Below are positions 14,946-22,167 of a stretch of DNA of 35,034 nt, one piece after another (positions within the stretch are counted from its first letter, which is position 1; every line of letters starts with the position of its first letter). A program made the position numbers and the translations under genes. The DNA lies in NCBI GenBank assembly GCA_005883765.1, contig VBAQ01000050.1, positions 1-35,034 on the forward strand, read 5' to 3'. Source of the DNA: Bacteroidota bacterium (GTDB lineage: Bacteria; Bacteroidota; Bacteroidia; Chitinophagales; Chitinophagaceae). The notes under the pieces were generated by a model, which was not told the origin of the DNA, did not search any database, and saw only the letters and a program-made list of their open reading frames with translations.

Positions 14946-15653
14946 TCACTCGGCATATTTATACCCTACGCCTCGCACAGAATGAAAATATTTTGGATTG
15001 CGGCTGTCCTCTTCAAAATATTTTCGAAAATTGAGAATGAAATTATCTATTGTTCTTGTGGTCGGATAGACGTTATAACCCCAAACCGCCTGCAAAATTT
15101 TTTCCCGGGGAACGACCTCATTTTTGTTTTCGATCAGCAACTTTAGCAGCATGCTCTCCTTTCGGCTGAGTTGGATCTTTTCTCCGCTCTTTGTCCTGGC
15201 TTCCTGCGCTTTAAAGTCAATCGTATTGTTTCCAAAGGCATAGGTGTCGCCAATGGAAGATTTATCCTGTAATCGTTTATTTTTTTCGATTAACTTTTGC
15301 ACTCTCAGGATCAATTCTTCAAGGTTGAAGGGTTTGCTTAAATAATCGTCCGCTCCTTTTTTTAACCCCAGCACTCTGTCAGCGCTTGTATTCTTTGCGC
15401 TCAAAATCAAAATCGGCACGTCAATATGCTTCAACCTTATTGTTTCGGTTACATTAATGCCATCTATTTCCGGTAACATCACATCCATGATTATCAGGTC
15501 AAAATATTCTGACTCCACGGCCTTTAATGCTGACGCACCGCTGTAAGCAGAAGTGACTTCATAGCCTTCCAGTTCAAGATTCAGCTTCAGCGCCTCGTGG
15601 AGGTTCTCTTCATCCTCAACCAACAGTATAGAGTATTTTTTTTCGTCGACCAT
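14946..15653 (-). CDS. OmpR/PhoB-family response regulator
   Basis: This is a DNA-binding output protein of a two-component system, 235 residues. The receiver domain (about 7-120) has the acidic pair in VEDEE, the phospho-acceptor Asp57 in LIIMDVMLPEIDG, the switch Ser85 and the invariant Lys107 in YLSKPF. The winged-helix domain (about 135-233) shows LSRKESMLLKLL and the recognition region VYPTTRTIDNFILNFRKYFE, ending in HSVRGVGYKY. It is encoded 79 nt after the histidine kinase on the same strand and is its evident partner. The stop is 14 nt from the convergent batD stop. Confidence 0.93.
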   Translation of the reverse strand: MVDEKKYSILLVEDEENLHEALKLNLELEGYEVTSAYSGASALKAVESEYFDLIIMDVMLPEIDGINVTETIRLKHIDVPILILSAKNTSADRVLGLKKGADDYLSKPFNLEELILRVQKLIEKNKRLQDKSSIGDTYAFGNNTIDFKAQEARTKSGEKIQLSRKESMLLKLLIENKNEVVPREKILQAVWGYNVYPTTRTIDNFILNFRKYFEEDSRNPKYFHSVRGVGYKYAE

Positions 15654-15732
15654 TTTTTAGATTTTGACTGAGGGAGTTAAGAACAAAAGAAAACCTCCGA
15701 TCAAATCATTTCGACATTTGAATGCTTCTCAT

Positions 15733-16734
15733 TTAACCATCTTCAGCGGATGGAGGTAAACTGACTATAAAATTACTTCCATGGGGCGCATTGTCGGTTA
15801 CCACTATATCGCCGTTATGACCTTGTGCAATTTTTTTACAAAGATACAAGCCAAGTCCTGTGCCCTGGGTCTTGCGGGTCGCTTCGTCTTCCAAGCGATA
15901 AAACTTTTTAAAGACATTTTTCTTTTCGTCGGACGGAATTCCCGGCCCTTCATCTTTTACAGAAAGTTGTATTTTACCCGAATGTTGATCCAACAGGCAG
16001 GTAATTGGTTTTTCTTTCGGAGAATATTTCATGGCATTTTCCAGCAGGTTGTTGATCAATAGTTGCAGCAATAGCGGATCTCCCTTCACATCCATGTCGG
16101 GTTCTATTGATTCAATAAATCTTCTTTCGGGATAGCGTTGTATAACATCGCGAATGCAATCCTTGACCAGGTCGCTTAGATCAAGTTCCTCTTTTGACGC
16201 CGCATAGCCTTCTCCCTCAAGCTGCGCAGAGACCAGGATATTGTTCGTTAAGGTGTTCAATCTCTCCGTCTCCTCCAGGGTCATACGGATCAGTTTTTTC
16301 TGTTTTTCAATATCTAATTGATGTTTCTGCAAAGTTTCAAGGTTGAGCCTGGCCACGGAAATTGGCGTTTTTAATTCATGAGTTACCGCCATCATAAAAT
16401 TTTGCTGTTGTTGCTGAAAAAGGAATTGCCTGCGCACAGAGCGATAAACAAATGCCGCTCCAATTAAAATCAATAACAAAAAAGTTGAGCCTTCACTAAC
16501 ATACTTTACAAGGTTTCTTCTATGATCCTGTTCAATTTTGGCTAAGACGCTGTTATAAAGCTGCGGATCATGTGACGGGTCAATTGAGGCATTCAACTGG
16601 CTTATTTTAAAATTCGTCATAAGGCGATTTTGTTTTTCCAGAGAAATGAACCACCATACCAGCGCGGCTACAATATAGAAAAGCAGCAGCCAGTAAATAG
16701 TTGTGGCAAGCCGTATCCTTTTTTTATCGGGCAT
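15733..16734 (-). CDS. Sensor histidine kinase
   Basis: This is a membrane sensor kinase, 333 residues. Transmembrane helices at about 11-31 and 83-99 enclose a short periplasmic loop of about 50 residues with no recognisable sensor fold. The HisKA domain carries the phospho-acceptor His119 in MAVTHELKTPIS. The ATPase domain shows the N box (LINNLLENAMKYS), G1 (DEGPGIP), an F-box-like FKKFYR and G2 (GTGLGLYLCKKI). There is no HAMP domain; a Gln-rich linker (FQQQQQNF) connects the second helix to HisKA. It starts 15 nt after the gldH stop and precedes the response regulator, so the three genes look like one operon. Confidence 0.93.
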   Translation of the reverse strand: MPDKKRIRLATTIYWLLLFYIVAALVWWFISLEKQNRLMTNFKISQLNASIDPSHDPQLYNSVLAKIEQDHRRNLVKYVSEGSTFLLLILIGAAFVYRSVRRQFLFQQQQQNFMMAVTHELKTPISVARLNLETLQKHQLDIEKQKKLIRMTLEETERLNTLTNNILVSAQLEGEGYAASKEELDLSDLVKDCIRDVIQRYPERRFIESIEPDMDVKGDPLLLQLLINNLLENAMKYSPKEKPITCLLDQHSGKIQLSVKDEGPGIPSDEKKNVFKKFYRLEDEATRKTQGTGLGLYLCKKIAQGHNGDIVVTDNAPHGSNFIVSLPPSAEDG

Positions 16735-16749
16735 AAAATGAAATGGACA

Positions 16750-17211
16750 TTATTTCTTCTCTACCCGCAGCCCAATATTCATTACGTTCTCAAGCGGATC
16801 CTCCCTCATGATCTGCTCAATTCTGAAATGATAGATTCCCGCTTTGAGATATTGTGGATCGGTGAGTTTAATGCGATGCTCATAAATATCATCCATGCCA
16901 GTGCCTAGCCATTTTTCATTGGTCGCCAACGGGAGTTCGAATGGGGCTTTGTGCACAGTGTCGCCGGGTGGTTGTGAATACAAGTTGATCCAAATATTGT
17001 TGTAATTATATTTTTCATTGTGTCTTAAAACCAGGAAAAGCTGGTACGGCGAAGTCGTATCTTTTATGGTAAATGTATACTCGGGCTTAAAGCTGCTTTT
17101 CCATTTAAACCCAGGGATAGTCACATCTTTCTCGTAAAGATCAACGCTCGTGCAGGAAGAAAGAAAAAGGACTGCAACAGGGAGCAAGAGACAAGTTTTT
17201 ATCAGCTTCAT
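16750..17211 (-). CDS. gldH: Gliding-motility lipoprotein GldH
   Basis: This is a 153-residue lipoprotein with lipobox LSSC (Cys20). The body follows the GldH pattern: VDLYEKDVTIPGFKWKS, the LVLRHNEKYNYNNIWINLY stretch (about 60-78), LPLATNEKWLGTGMDDIYEH (about 93-112) and the C-terminal GIYHFRIEQIMREDPL, IGLRVEKK. GldH is required for gliding and stabilises GldJ in Flavobacterium, linking it to the type IX secretion and motility machinery. Non-gliding Bacteroidota also keep it. It heads the gldH - kinase - regulator operon; a -7 box ends 4 nt upstream of the ATG. Confidence 0.85.
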   Translation of the reverse strand: MKLIKTCLLLPVAVLFLSSCTSVDLYEKDVTIPGFKWKSSFKPEYTFTIKDTTSPYQLFLVLRHNEKYNYNNIWINLYSQPPGDTVHKAPFELPLATNEKWLGTGMDDIYEHRIKLTDPQYLKAGIYHFRIEQIMREDPLENVMNIGLRVEKK

Positions 17212-17215
17212 GCCG

Positions 17216-17223
17216 CAAAGATA
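17216..17223 (-). promoter_or_regulatory. -7 element of the gldH operon
   Basis: On the minus strand this reads TATCTTTG, a full TAnnTTTG match, ending 4 nt before the gldH ATG, so the transcript is probably leaderless. Several TTG triplets upstream (16 and 23 nt away) belong to the CCTTGTG-type heptads and could serve as the -33 element. Confidence 0.6.
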
Positions 17224-17230
17224 TTATTGA

Positions 17231-17342
17231 ACAAGGGCACAAGGTACAAGGCACAAGAAACCAGGGATGAACAATTTTTTTAGTTGAAAAACAGAGTAAT
17301 CAACATTCCGCTTGTGCTTCGAACCTTGAATCTTGTGCCTTC
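17231..17342. repeat. Inverted heptad arms between yicC and gldH
   Basis: The left arm 17231-17265 reads ACAAGGG, CACAAGG, TACAAGG, CACAAGA, AACCAGG. The right arm 17311-17342 reads CTTGTGC, TTCGAAC, CTTGAAT, CTTGTGC, the complement-type word. About 45 nt of AT-rich loop lies between. The yicC stop codon (17341-17343) overlaps the outer end of the right arm. Confidence 0.85.
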
Positions 17343-18216
17343 ATAATACGTTCAGGATTTGTTCTTTTGCTTTTTCGAGTTCATCCTTCATTACGACAAC
17401 GCATTTTTGTATCGCTGCGTCGTAGGCCTTAGCACCGGTGGTGTTGATCTCCCGGCCAATTTCCTGTAGTATGAAAGAAAGTTTTTTCCCTTTTGAATCT
17501 TCGTCCCCGGACATTGTTACTTTAAAATAGTCACAGTGATTTTCTAATCTTACCTGCTCTTCGCTGATATCTATCTTCTCTATGTAATAAATCAGCTCCT
17601 GCTCCAGCCGGTTGCTATCAAAATTTTCTTTGCCTACCTTTTCGTCCAATAGTTTCGTCAACCCTTCCCTGATTTTTTGCTGGCGCAGGGGTTCGAGCTT
17701 TACTATATGCTCTTGCTGACTTAGAATATTATCGATTCGTAATAAGAGGTCTTCCTCCAGGGATTTCCCTTCTTCTACCCGGTGCAGGTTAAGATCGTCA
17801 ATCGCAGCATTTAAAATTTTTTGAAAAGCTTTCCATTCTTCATCGCGCAGGGTATCGGCGGTAGGTGTAATTACCTCCGGCAACTTGACCAGCGTACTGA
17901 GGATATTAGATGGATCTAAATTCAAAGCTTCAGATAATTCAGCAAGTGGCTTGTAATACGCCCTGGCAAGGCTAGTATTAATGGAAACAGGTTTTGCACT
18001 ACCCGTCTCTTTTAAACTAATGGTACAATCGACGCTCCCACGACCAAGCTTTTTTGACAAAATATTTCGGATATCAAATTCCAGCGGCTTTAAAAACGCG
18101 GGAAGTTTGAGAAGTAGTTCAAACTGTTTACCATTGAGTGATTTTATATCTACCTGGAAAGTTTTGTCACCTACAGTTTGCTCGGCCCGGCCGAAACCAG
18201 TCATCGATTTAAGCAT
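17341..18216 (-). CDS. yicC: YicC/YloC-family endoribonuclease
   Basis: This is a 291-residue member of the YicC family, metal-dependent RNA endonucleases that act on small RNAs in E. coli. The N-terminal signature LKSMTGFGRAE (2-12), VDIKSLNGKQFELLLKLP (about 23-40) and the C-terminal DUF1732 block (GKKLSFILQEIGREINTTGAKA, about 241-262, then AAIQKCVVVMKDELEKAKEQ) are all present. Length and motifs are normal. In many genomes yicC is followed by gmk; here it is followed by a repeat and gldH. A TAACTTTA box about 33 nt upstream of the ATG is a plausible -7 element. Confidence 0.92.
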   Translation of the reverse strand: MLKSMTGFGRAEQTVGDKTFQVDIKSLNGKQFELLLKLPAFLKPLEFDIRNILSKKLGRGSVDCTISLKETGSAKPVSINTSLARAYYKPLAELSEALNLDPSNILSTLVKLPEVITPTADTLRDEEWKAFQKILNAAIDDLNLHRVEEGKSLEEDLLLRIDNILSQQEHIVKLEPLRQQKIREGLTKLLDEKVGKENFDSNRLEQELIYYIEKIDISEEQVRLENHCDYFKVTMSGDEDSKGKKLSFILQEIGREINTTGAKAYDAAIQKCVVVMKDELEKAKEQILNVL

Positions 18217-18840
18217 GAATTGTTATTTGGTTCAGTGGTAAAGTTATTGGAATTGGATTGCAAATGATCCAGCGGTTTTGTGATTTGTTTATTCTTTGCA
18301 TAAGCACGCGATCATACAAGGATGGATAATTTACTCATAAAAGACAAAAGAAAAATCCCGACCGATGTCGGGATAATTATAATGGATGGGTTAGTAAGTA
18401 CCGGGAAACAAATTTCCCTACACAATATTAAAAATAATTTTTCCGAACTAAAAAGATTTTGTAAAGAATTTTATTAACATTTTTCCATGGTTTGTGGATA
18501 AGGACGGCGCCTTTGAGCCATTTATTTTTTTGAATTCAACAAAAAAGAAAAAGATGATTTTGGAAACAGCATTCACTGCAAAATATTTCTTTCGGCTGAA
18601 AGCCTTTATTCATCAGTGTTACGGCGGATGTCATTTCTCTTTCAATTTTTTTTTGCTCGATGCTCCGACAAGCGTGATGAAAAAAAGTTGATCGTTCAAA
18701 ATCACTTTCGACATCCTGAAAGCCCAAAAAAATATTTTTCTTGAAAAACGATACAGGCAGTCTAAAAACCTAAAAACTCGGAATTGCGGCAATTAATGAG
18801 GCAAACGGTTGATAGCTACCTTTACCTAAAATTACCCTCT
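18217..18840. other. AT-rich divergent gap with DnaA-box-like words
   Basis: About 620 nt with no convincing gene separates yicC (minus) from lpxD (plus). It contains TGTGGATAA at 18493-18501, the exact complement of the DnaA box TTATCCACA, and close upstream TTATTAACA (18471-18479, one mismatch) and TTTTTCCATGG. Around them are strongly AT-rich runs (18421-18480, 18536-18560, 18640-18655, 18725-18745). Short frames on both strands (18494-18691 plus; 18536-18727 minus) lack start signals and family resemblance. A TACCTTTA box at 18817-18824 is the likely -7 element of lpxD, 16 nt before its ATG. Confidence 0.4.
18355..18374 (-). terminator. Rho-independent terminator on the minus strand
   Basis: An 8-bp perfect stem, ATCCCGAC/GTCGGGAT with loop CGAT, is followed on the minus strand by TTTTCTTTTG. 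The plus-strand side has no T-tract. It would end a leftward transcript coming from 18375-18840, where no gene is evident. Confidence 0.6.
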
Positions 18841-19785
18841 ATGCATTTTGAAAAAGCTGTTCTCGTAAAATGGATCGCCGAATTTATTGGAGCAAAGATC
18901 ATCGGGGACAACACCGGGGAAGTTACCGGTATTAATGAGATACATAAAGTAGAGCAAGGCGATGTTGTGTTTGTAGATCATCCGAAGTATTATGACGCTT
19001 GTATCCATTCAGCAGCGACATTTATTATTATCAATAGGGAAATGGCCTGCCCGCCTGGCAAGGCTCTTTTGATAGTGGAAGACCCATTTGAGGCGTATTT
19101 AAAACTGGTAGATCATTTTCGCCCCTTTGCTCCTTCCATGAAAATGATCAGCGATAGCTCAACGATCGGGAATGGAAGTGTACTAATGCCTAATGCTTAC
19201 GTTGGCAATCACGTTAGCATCGGCAGCAATTGCATTGTTTATCCCAACGTGTCTATCCTGGATCATTGTATAATTGGCAACAATGTGATCATACAGGCAG
19301 GAACTGTCATTGGCAGCGATGCTTTTTATTATAACAAAAAAACAAACCGCGATATTCACTATAAAAGAATGAACAGCTGCGGAAGAGTGGTTGTTGAAGA
19401 TTTTGCGGAGATTGGTGCCGGGTGCACAATTGACCGGGGCGTAAGTGGCGATACTATCATCGGGGCCGGTACAAAAATCGATAATCTCGTTCACATAGGC
19501 CATGATACAGTAGTTGGAAAAAATTGTTTGTTTGCCGCGCAAGTCGGCATTGCAGGTGCTTCCACCATCGAAGATGAAGTAATACTTTGGGGACAGGTGG
19601 GAGTAAGCAAAACGATCACCATTGGCAAAGGGGCTGTGCTTTATGCACAAAGCGGAACGCCCTCTTCTCTCGAAGGAGGCAAAACTTATTTCGGATCACC
19701 CGCCATTGATTCAAAGGAGAAAATGAAGGAATTGGTTTGGATAAAAAGAATTCCTGAAATCTGGAAGAAGGTGAGTGGTGAGTAG
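18841..19785 (+). CDS. lpxD: LpxD-like UDP-3-O-acyl-glucosamine N-acyltransferase
   Basis: This adds the second acyl chain to UDP-3-O-acyl-glucosamine in lipid A synthesis, using acyl-ACP. It has 314 residues. The N-terminal uridine-binding domain (about 8-95: VTGINEIHKVEQGDVVFVDHPKYY) is followed by left-handed beta-helix hexapeptide repeats (about 105-275: IGNGSVLMPNAYVGNHVSIG and onwards). The catalytic His is in NLVHIGHDTVVG, where the family has VHIAHN. ATG 18841 gives the normal start; a TTG at 18784 would add 19 unrelated residues. The last four residues, VSGE, and the stop are encoded by a heptad repeat. No other lpx genes adjoin it, so it may be the second LpxD-like copy many Bacteroidota carry. 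Confidence 0.88.
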   Translation: MHFEKAVLVKWIAEFIGAKIIGDNTGEVTGINEIHKVEQGDVVFVDHPKYYDACIHSAATFIIINREMACPPGKALLIVEDPFEAYLKLVDHFRPFAPSMKMISDSSTIGNGSVLMPNAYVGNHVSIGSNCIVYPNVSILDHCIIGNNVIIQAGTVIGSDAFYYNKKTNRDIHYKRMNSCGRVVVEDFAEIGAGCTIDRGVSGDTIIGAGTKIDNLVHIGHDTVVGKNCLFAAQVGIAGASTIEDEVILWGQVGVSKTITIGKGAVLYAQSGTPSSLEGGKTYFGSPAIDSKEKMKELVWIKRIPEIWKKVSGE

Positions 19786-19866
19786 TGACTGGTGAGTGGG
19801 ATGAGCTATTACTCACAACTGACAACTCACAACTCACAATTCACAATTGACAATTGACAATTCACT
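19771..19866. repeat. Long inverted heptad arms joining two convergent genes
   Basis: The left arm 19771-19805 reads GTGAGTG, GTGAGTA, GTGACTG, GTGAGTG, GGATGAG. The right arm 19811-19866 has eight words, ACTCACA, ACTGACA, ACTCACA, ACTCACA, ATTCACA, ATTGACA, ATTGACA, ATTCACT. The arms are complementary in kind, with a 5-nt gap between them. The lpxD stop (19783-19785) lies in the left arm, and the opposing gene's TAG (19865-19867) overlaps the right end, so the element reaches from one gene into the other. The structure could also terminate both transcripts. Confidence 0.92.
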
Positions 19867-20935
19867 AGGGAATATAATCGTAGGGCAAAAGGTCTGCTAG
19901 ATTTTTCCAGCTCCAGTAGCCCTGGTTGATCCAGTCTTTTTGATCATAGAAATAACCATTCTCTTTGATTACGATGGCATCAATCAGATCGATGTAAGAA
20001 ATTTCTGCCCCCACATTTTTTGGAAGCTTAAACCTTTGTATATACTCGGGTTCCGGTTTCTTCTTATAACTGACGCTGATCTTTCTCGGATAATATACCT
20101 CCGATTCATAGGTGCTATCATAGATTGTGTAATATGCACTGTCGTACGGGTTTTGAACAACATTGAATTTTGTCTTATTGTTTTCATCAAGCAGGCCGAT
20201 TTCATAACCATCTTCTCTCAAGGTGCTGTCGTAGTAAGAACGCATAAACTGAAGTTTGGATCCATAATAAACTTTTTTGCGGTTCTCACTCCAGGCCTTT
20301 TGATCCTGGAAACTTCCCTCCATTTGAGTGAAAAAACAATAACCCCGATAGGAACTTATCTGCGTTTTATAATAGTACATAAATGAATCCAACTGGTATC
20401 GCAGCGTATAGCCAAGAGCCTTGTTCGAAATGAGAACGGGCTCCGTTGCCAACACCTTGAGCTTGTCACTTTTCTTATAATAATAGAAATGCAATACTTC
20501 CGGATTTTGCAGAGTACACAGCACGGAGTTTGGAGTAGAGCCAATAAAATTTTCCAGGAAAAATTTACCATACTTATTCCAACCATCTGTCACTTCATTA
20601 CTGCTGCGTATCACCACCTCTCCCATTGTTTTTTCCTCTTTGACCAATTCTATTTGAAGCGGGCTATTATCATTATTGCTGATACGGATCTCCCTGGTTT
20701 GGTAGCCCGTGAACGAAATAATAAGTTCATAACCGCCAGCTTTGAGTTGTAATGAAAACCCACCTTCTTTATTTGTGATCGTGCCCGAGGTAGTATTCTG
20801 GCAGAAAACGGAAGCGCCATACAGAGGTTCCCTGGAGGCGGAATCGACTACTTTCCCGGTTAAAGTAAATTGGCCGAAAGTGGTCTCCGAAATAAAAAAT
20901 GCTGATAGGATTAAAAGAGATCGATAGTTTTTCAT
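19865..20935 (-). CDS. Secreted CarboxypepD_reg-like domain protein
   Basis: This is an exported protein of 356 residues. The signal peptide ends ETTFG-Q (cleavage about 21/22). Residues about 24-105 are a carboxypeptidase-regulatory-like beta-sandwich (LTGKVVDSASREPLYGASVF, the GTITNKEGGFSLQL turn, YELIISFTGYQTREI), the same domain that starts many TonB-dependent receptors. The remaining about 250 residues are rich in Tyr, Asp and Lys and lack a beta-barrel or plug, so it is not a receptor. Similar Bacteroidota proteins are outer-membrane or surface proteins of unknown role. A TATCTTTA box 17 nt upstream of the ATG is a plausible -7 element. Confidence 0.82.
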   Translation of the reverse strand: MKNYRSLLILSAFFISETTFGQFTLTGKVVDSASREPLYGASVFCQNTTSGTITNKEGGFSLQLKAGGYELIISFTGYQTREIRISNNDNSPLQIELVKEEKTMGEVVIRSSNEVTDGWNKYGKFFLENFIGSTPNSVLCTLQNPEVLHFYYYKKSDKLKVLATEPVLISNKALGYTLRYQLDSFMYYYKTQISSYRGYCFFTQMEGSFQDQKAWSENRKKVYYGSKLQFMRSYYDSTLREDGYEIGLLDENNKTKFNVVQNPYDSAYYTIYDSTYESEVYYPRKISVSYKKKPEPEYIQRFKLPKNVGAEISYIDLIDAIVIKENGYFYDQKDWINQGYWSWKNLADLLPYDYIP

Positions 20936-21069
20936 AGTTATGTATTGCGTTTTAAAGATACAAAAGGCCCGCGTATATCCTTCATAAGCGGCAGGACTTG
21001 AGAACTCCTTAACAGATCAATAACGTGATGTATAGAAAAATATTTGAGCATTAATTGACTGAAAAAAGA

Positions 21070-22056
21070 TCAGCGTAGACTTTCAATGTACTTTTTGCAC
21101 GCTTTCTGAATACTTTCCTGCAATGGCGTAAAGGAAAATCCCGGGAGAGCTTTAAGTAATTTATCGTTATCAAAAAAGGTATGGCTGTTGGCTATTCTCG
21201 CACTCTCCTTAGTAAGCAAAGGTTTGCTATCCGCAAACATGCTTTTCATTTCTTCAATTTTGCGGACAAAATTTATCAGAAATGGTGTGGCTTTCCTGGT
21301 AGGATGTTTTTTCCCGAATCCGTCTGCAATAGAATTGAACAACTGTTGAAATGTCCAGTTTTCAGCGTTCACAATAAATCTTTGTTCCGAAATATTGCTT
21401 TCCAGTAACAATATTGTCGCCCTGGCAACATCTTCAACGTCTACAAAACCATTAACGCCGGTGCTGTACCACGGAAATTCATTGTAAACAGATTTAAAAA
21501 TCCGGCAACTGGTCGTGTTCCAGTCACCGTATCCTAAAAAAGTGCTGGGATTAATGATCACTGCATTGAGTCCTTCTCCACCGCCCCGCCACACTTCCAT
21601 TTCGGCCTTGTATTTACTGATTGCATAATGTGTGTCGTGCTTGCTTACGACCCATTTTTTTTCTTCGTTCACGCGGCCATTTATTTCGGCACGCCCGAAT
21701 GCGGCAACCGAGCTGACATGGACAAAACGTTGAATATTTTTTTCCAGCGCAGTGTTCACCACGTTGGCAGTGCCCTGCGTATTCACGAGGTAAACCTGAT
21801 CTTTATCGCTTCTATGAAATGACACCGTTGCTGCGGAATGGATAACAGCATCTACTCCGTCCATGGCATCTTCTAATGAAATTGTGTCCAGTATATCGCC
21901 TTCGAGCCATTCAACTTTTTCCAGGATTTCAGGACGTATATAAAAAGGAAGTTTGCTTGTTCTTCGGCGAAGTGCGCGCACACTATAATTTCTTTCCACC
22001 AGTTCTTTAATAACATAAGAACCCAAAAATCCCGTTCCACCTGTAACTAAAACCAT
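21070..22056 (-). CDS. NAD-dependent epimerase/dehydratase (extended SDR)
   Basis: This is an extended SDR of 328 residues: VLVTGGTGFLGSYV is the cofactor loop (2-15), GDILD with the Asp that follows strand 3 (about 54-58), HSAATVSF (about 73-80), and the YxxxK pair in HYAISKYKAE (about 144-153). It resembles the dihydroflavonol-4-reductase / 3-beta-HSD-like group common in Bacteroidota, where Asn-Pro-Ser-Thr (IINPSTFLG) follows the active site. The true substrate is unknown. It ends 1 kb from dnaN on the same strand with a terminator between them, so it is a separate unit. Confidence 0.85.
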   Translation of the reverse strand: MVLVTGGTGFLGSYVIKELVERNYSVRALRRRTSKLPFYIRPEILEKVEWLEGDILDTISLEDAMDGVDAVIHSAATVSFHRSDKDQVYLVNTQGTANVVNTALEKNIQRFVHVSSVAAFGRAEINGRVNEEKKWVVSKHDTHYAISKYKAEMEVWRGGGEGLNAVIINPSTFLGYGDWNTTSCRIFKSVYNEFPWYSTGVNGFVDVEDVARATILLLESNISEQRFIVNAENWTFQQLFNSIADGFGKKHPTRKATPFLINFVRKIEEMKSMFADSKPLLTKESARIANSHTFFDNDKLLKALPGFSFTPLQESIQKACKKYIESLR

Positions 22057-22103
22057 TGGATAAAATTAAAGATTGTGAAAATCCTTTCTATTAAAATAGA
22101 AAA

Positions 22104-22119
22104 TCCCGATCTATCGGGA
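22104..22119 (-). terminator. dnaN terminator
   Basis: A 7-bp stem TCCCGAT/ATCGGGA with loop CT is followed on the minus strand by TTTTCTATTTTAATAG. It lies 49 nt after the dnaN stop (22168) and fits a rho-independent terminator. The stem resembles the orphan terminator at 18355-18374. Confidence 0.65.
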
Positions 22120-22167
22120 CTTCTAAATTTCTATGAATCATTTTTATTCCTGAAAATCCGGGTTCCG

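Noticed and set aside
18494-18727. Two overlapping small frames in the yicC-lpxD gap
   Set aside because: No ribosome or promoter signal, low-complexity composition, one uses a TTG start, and neither resembles a known family.
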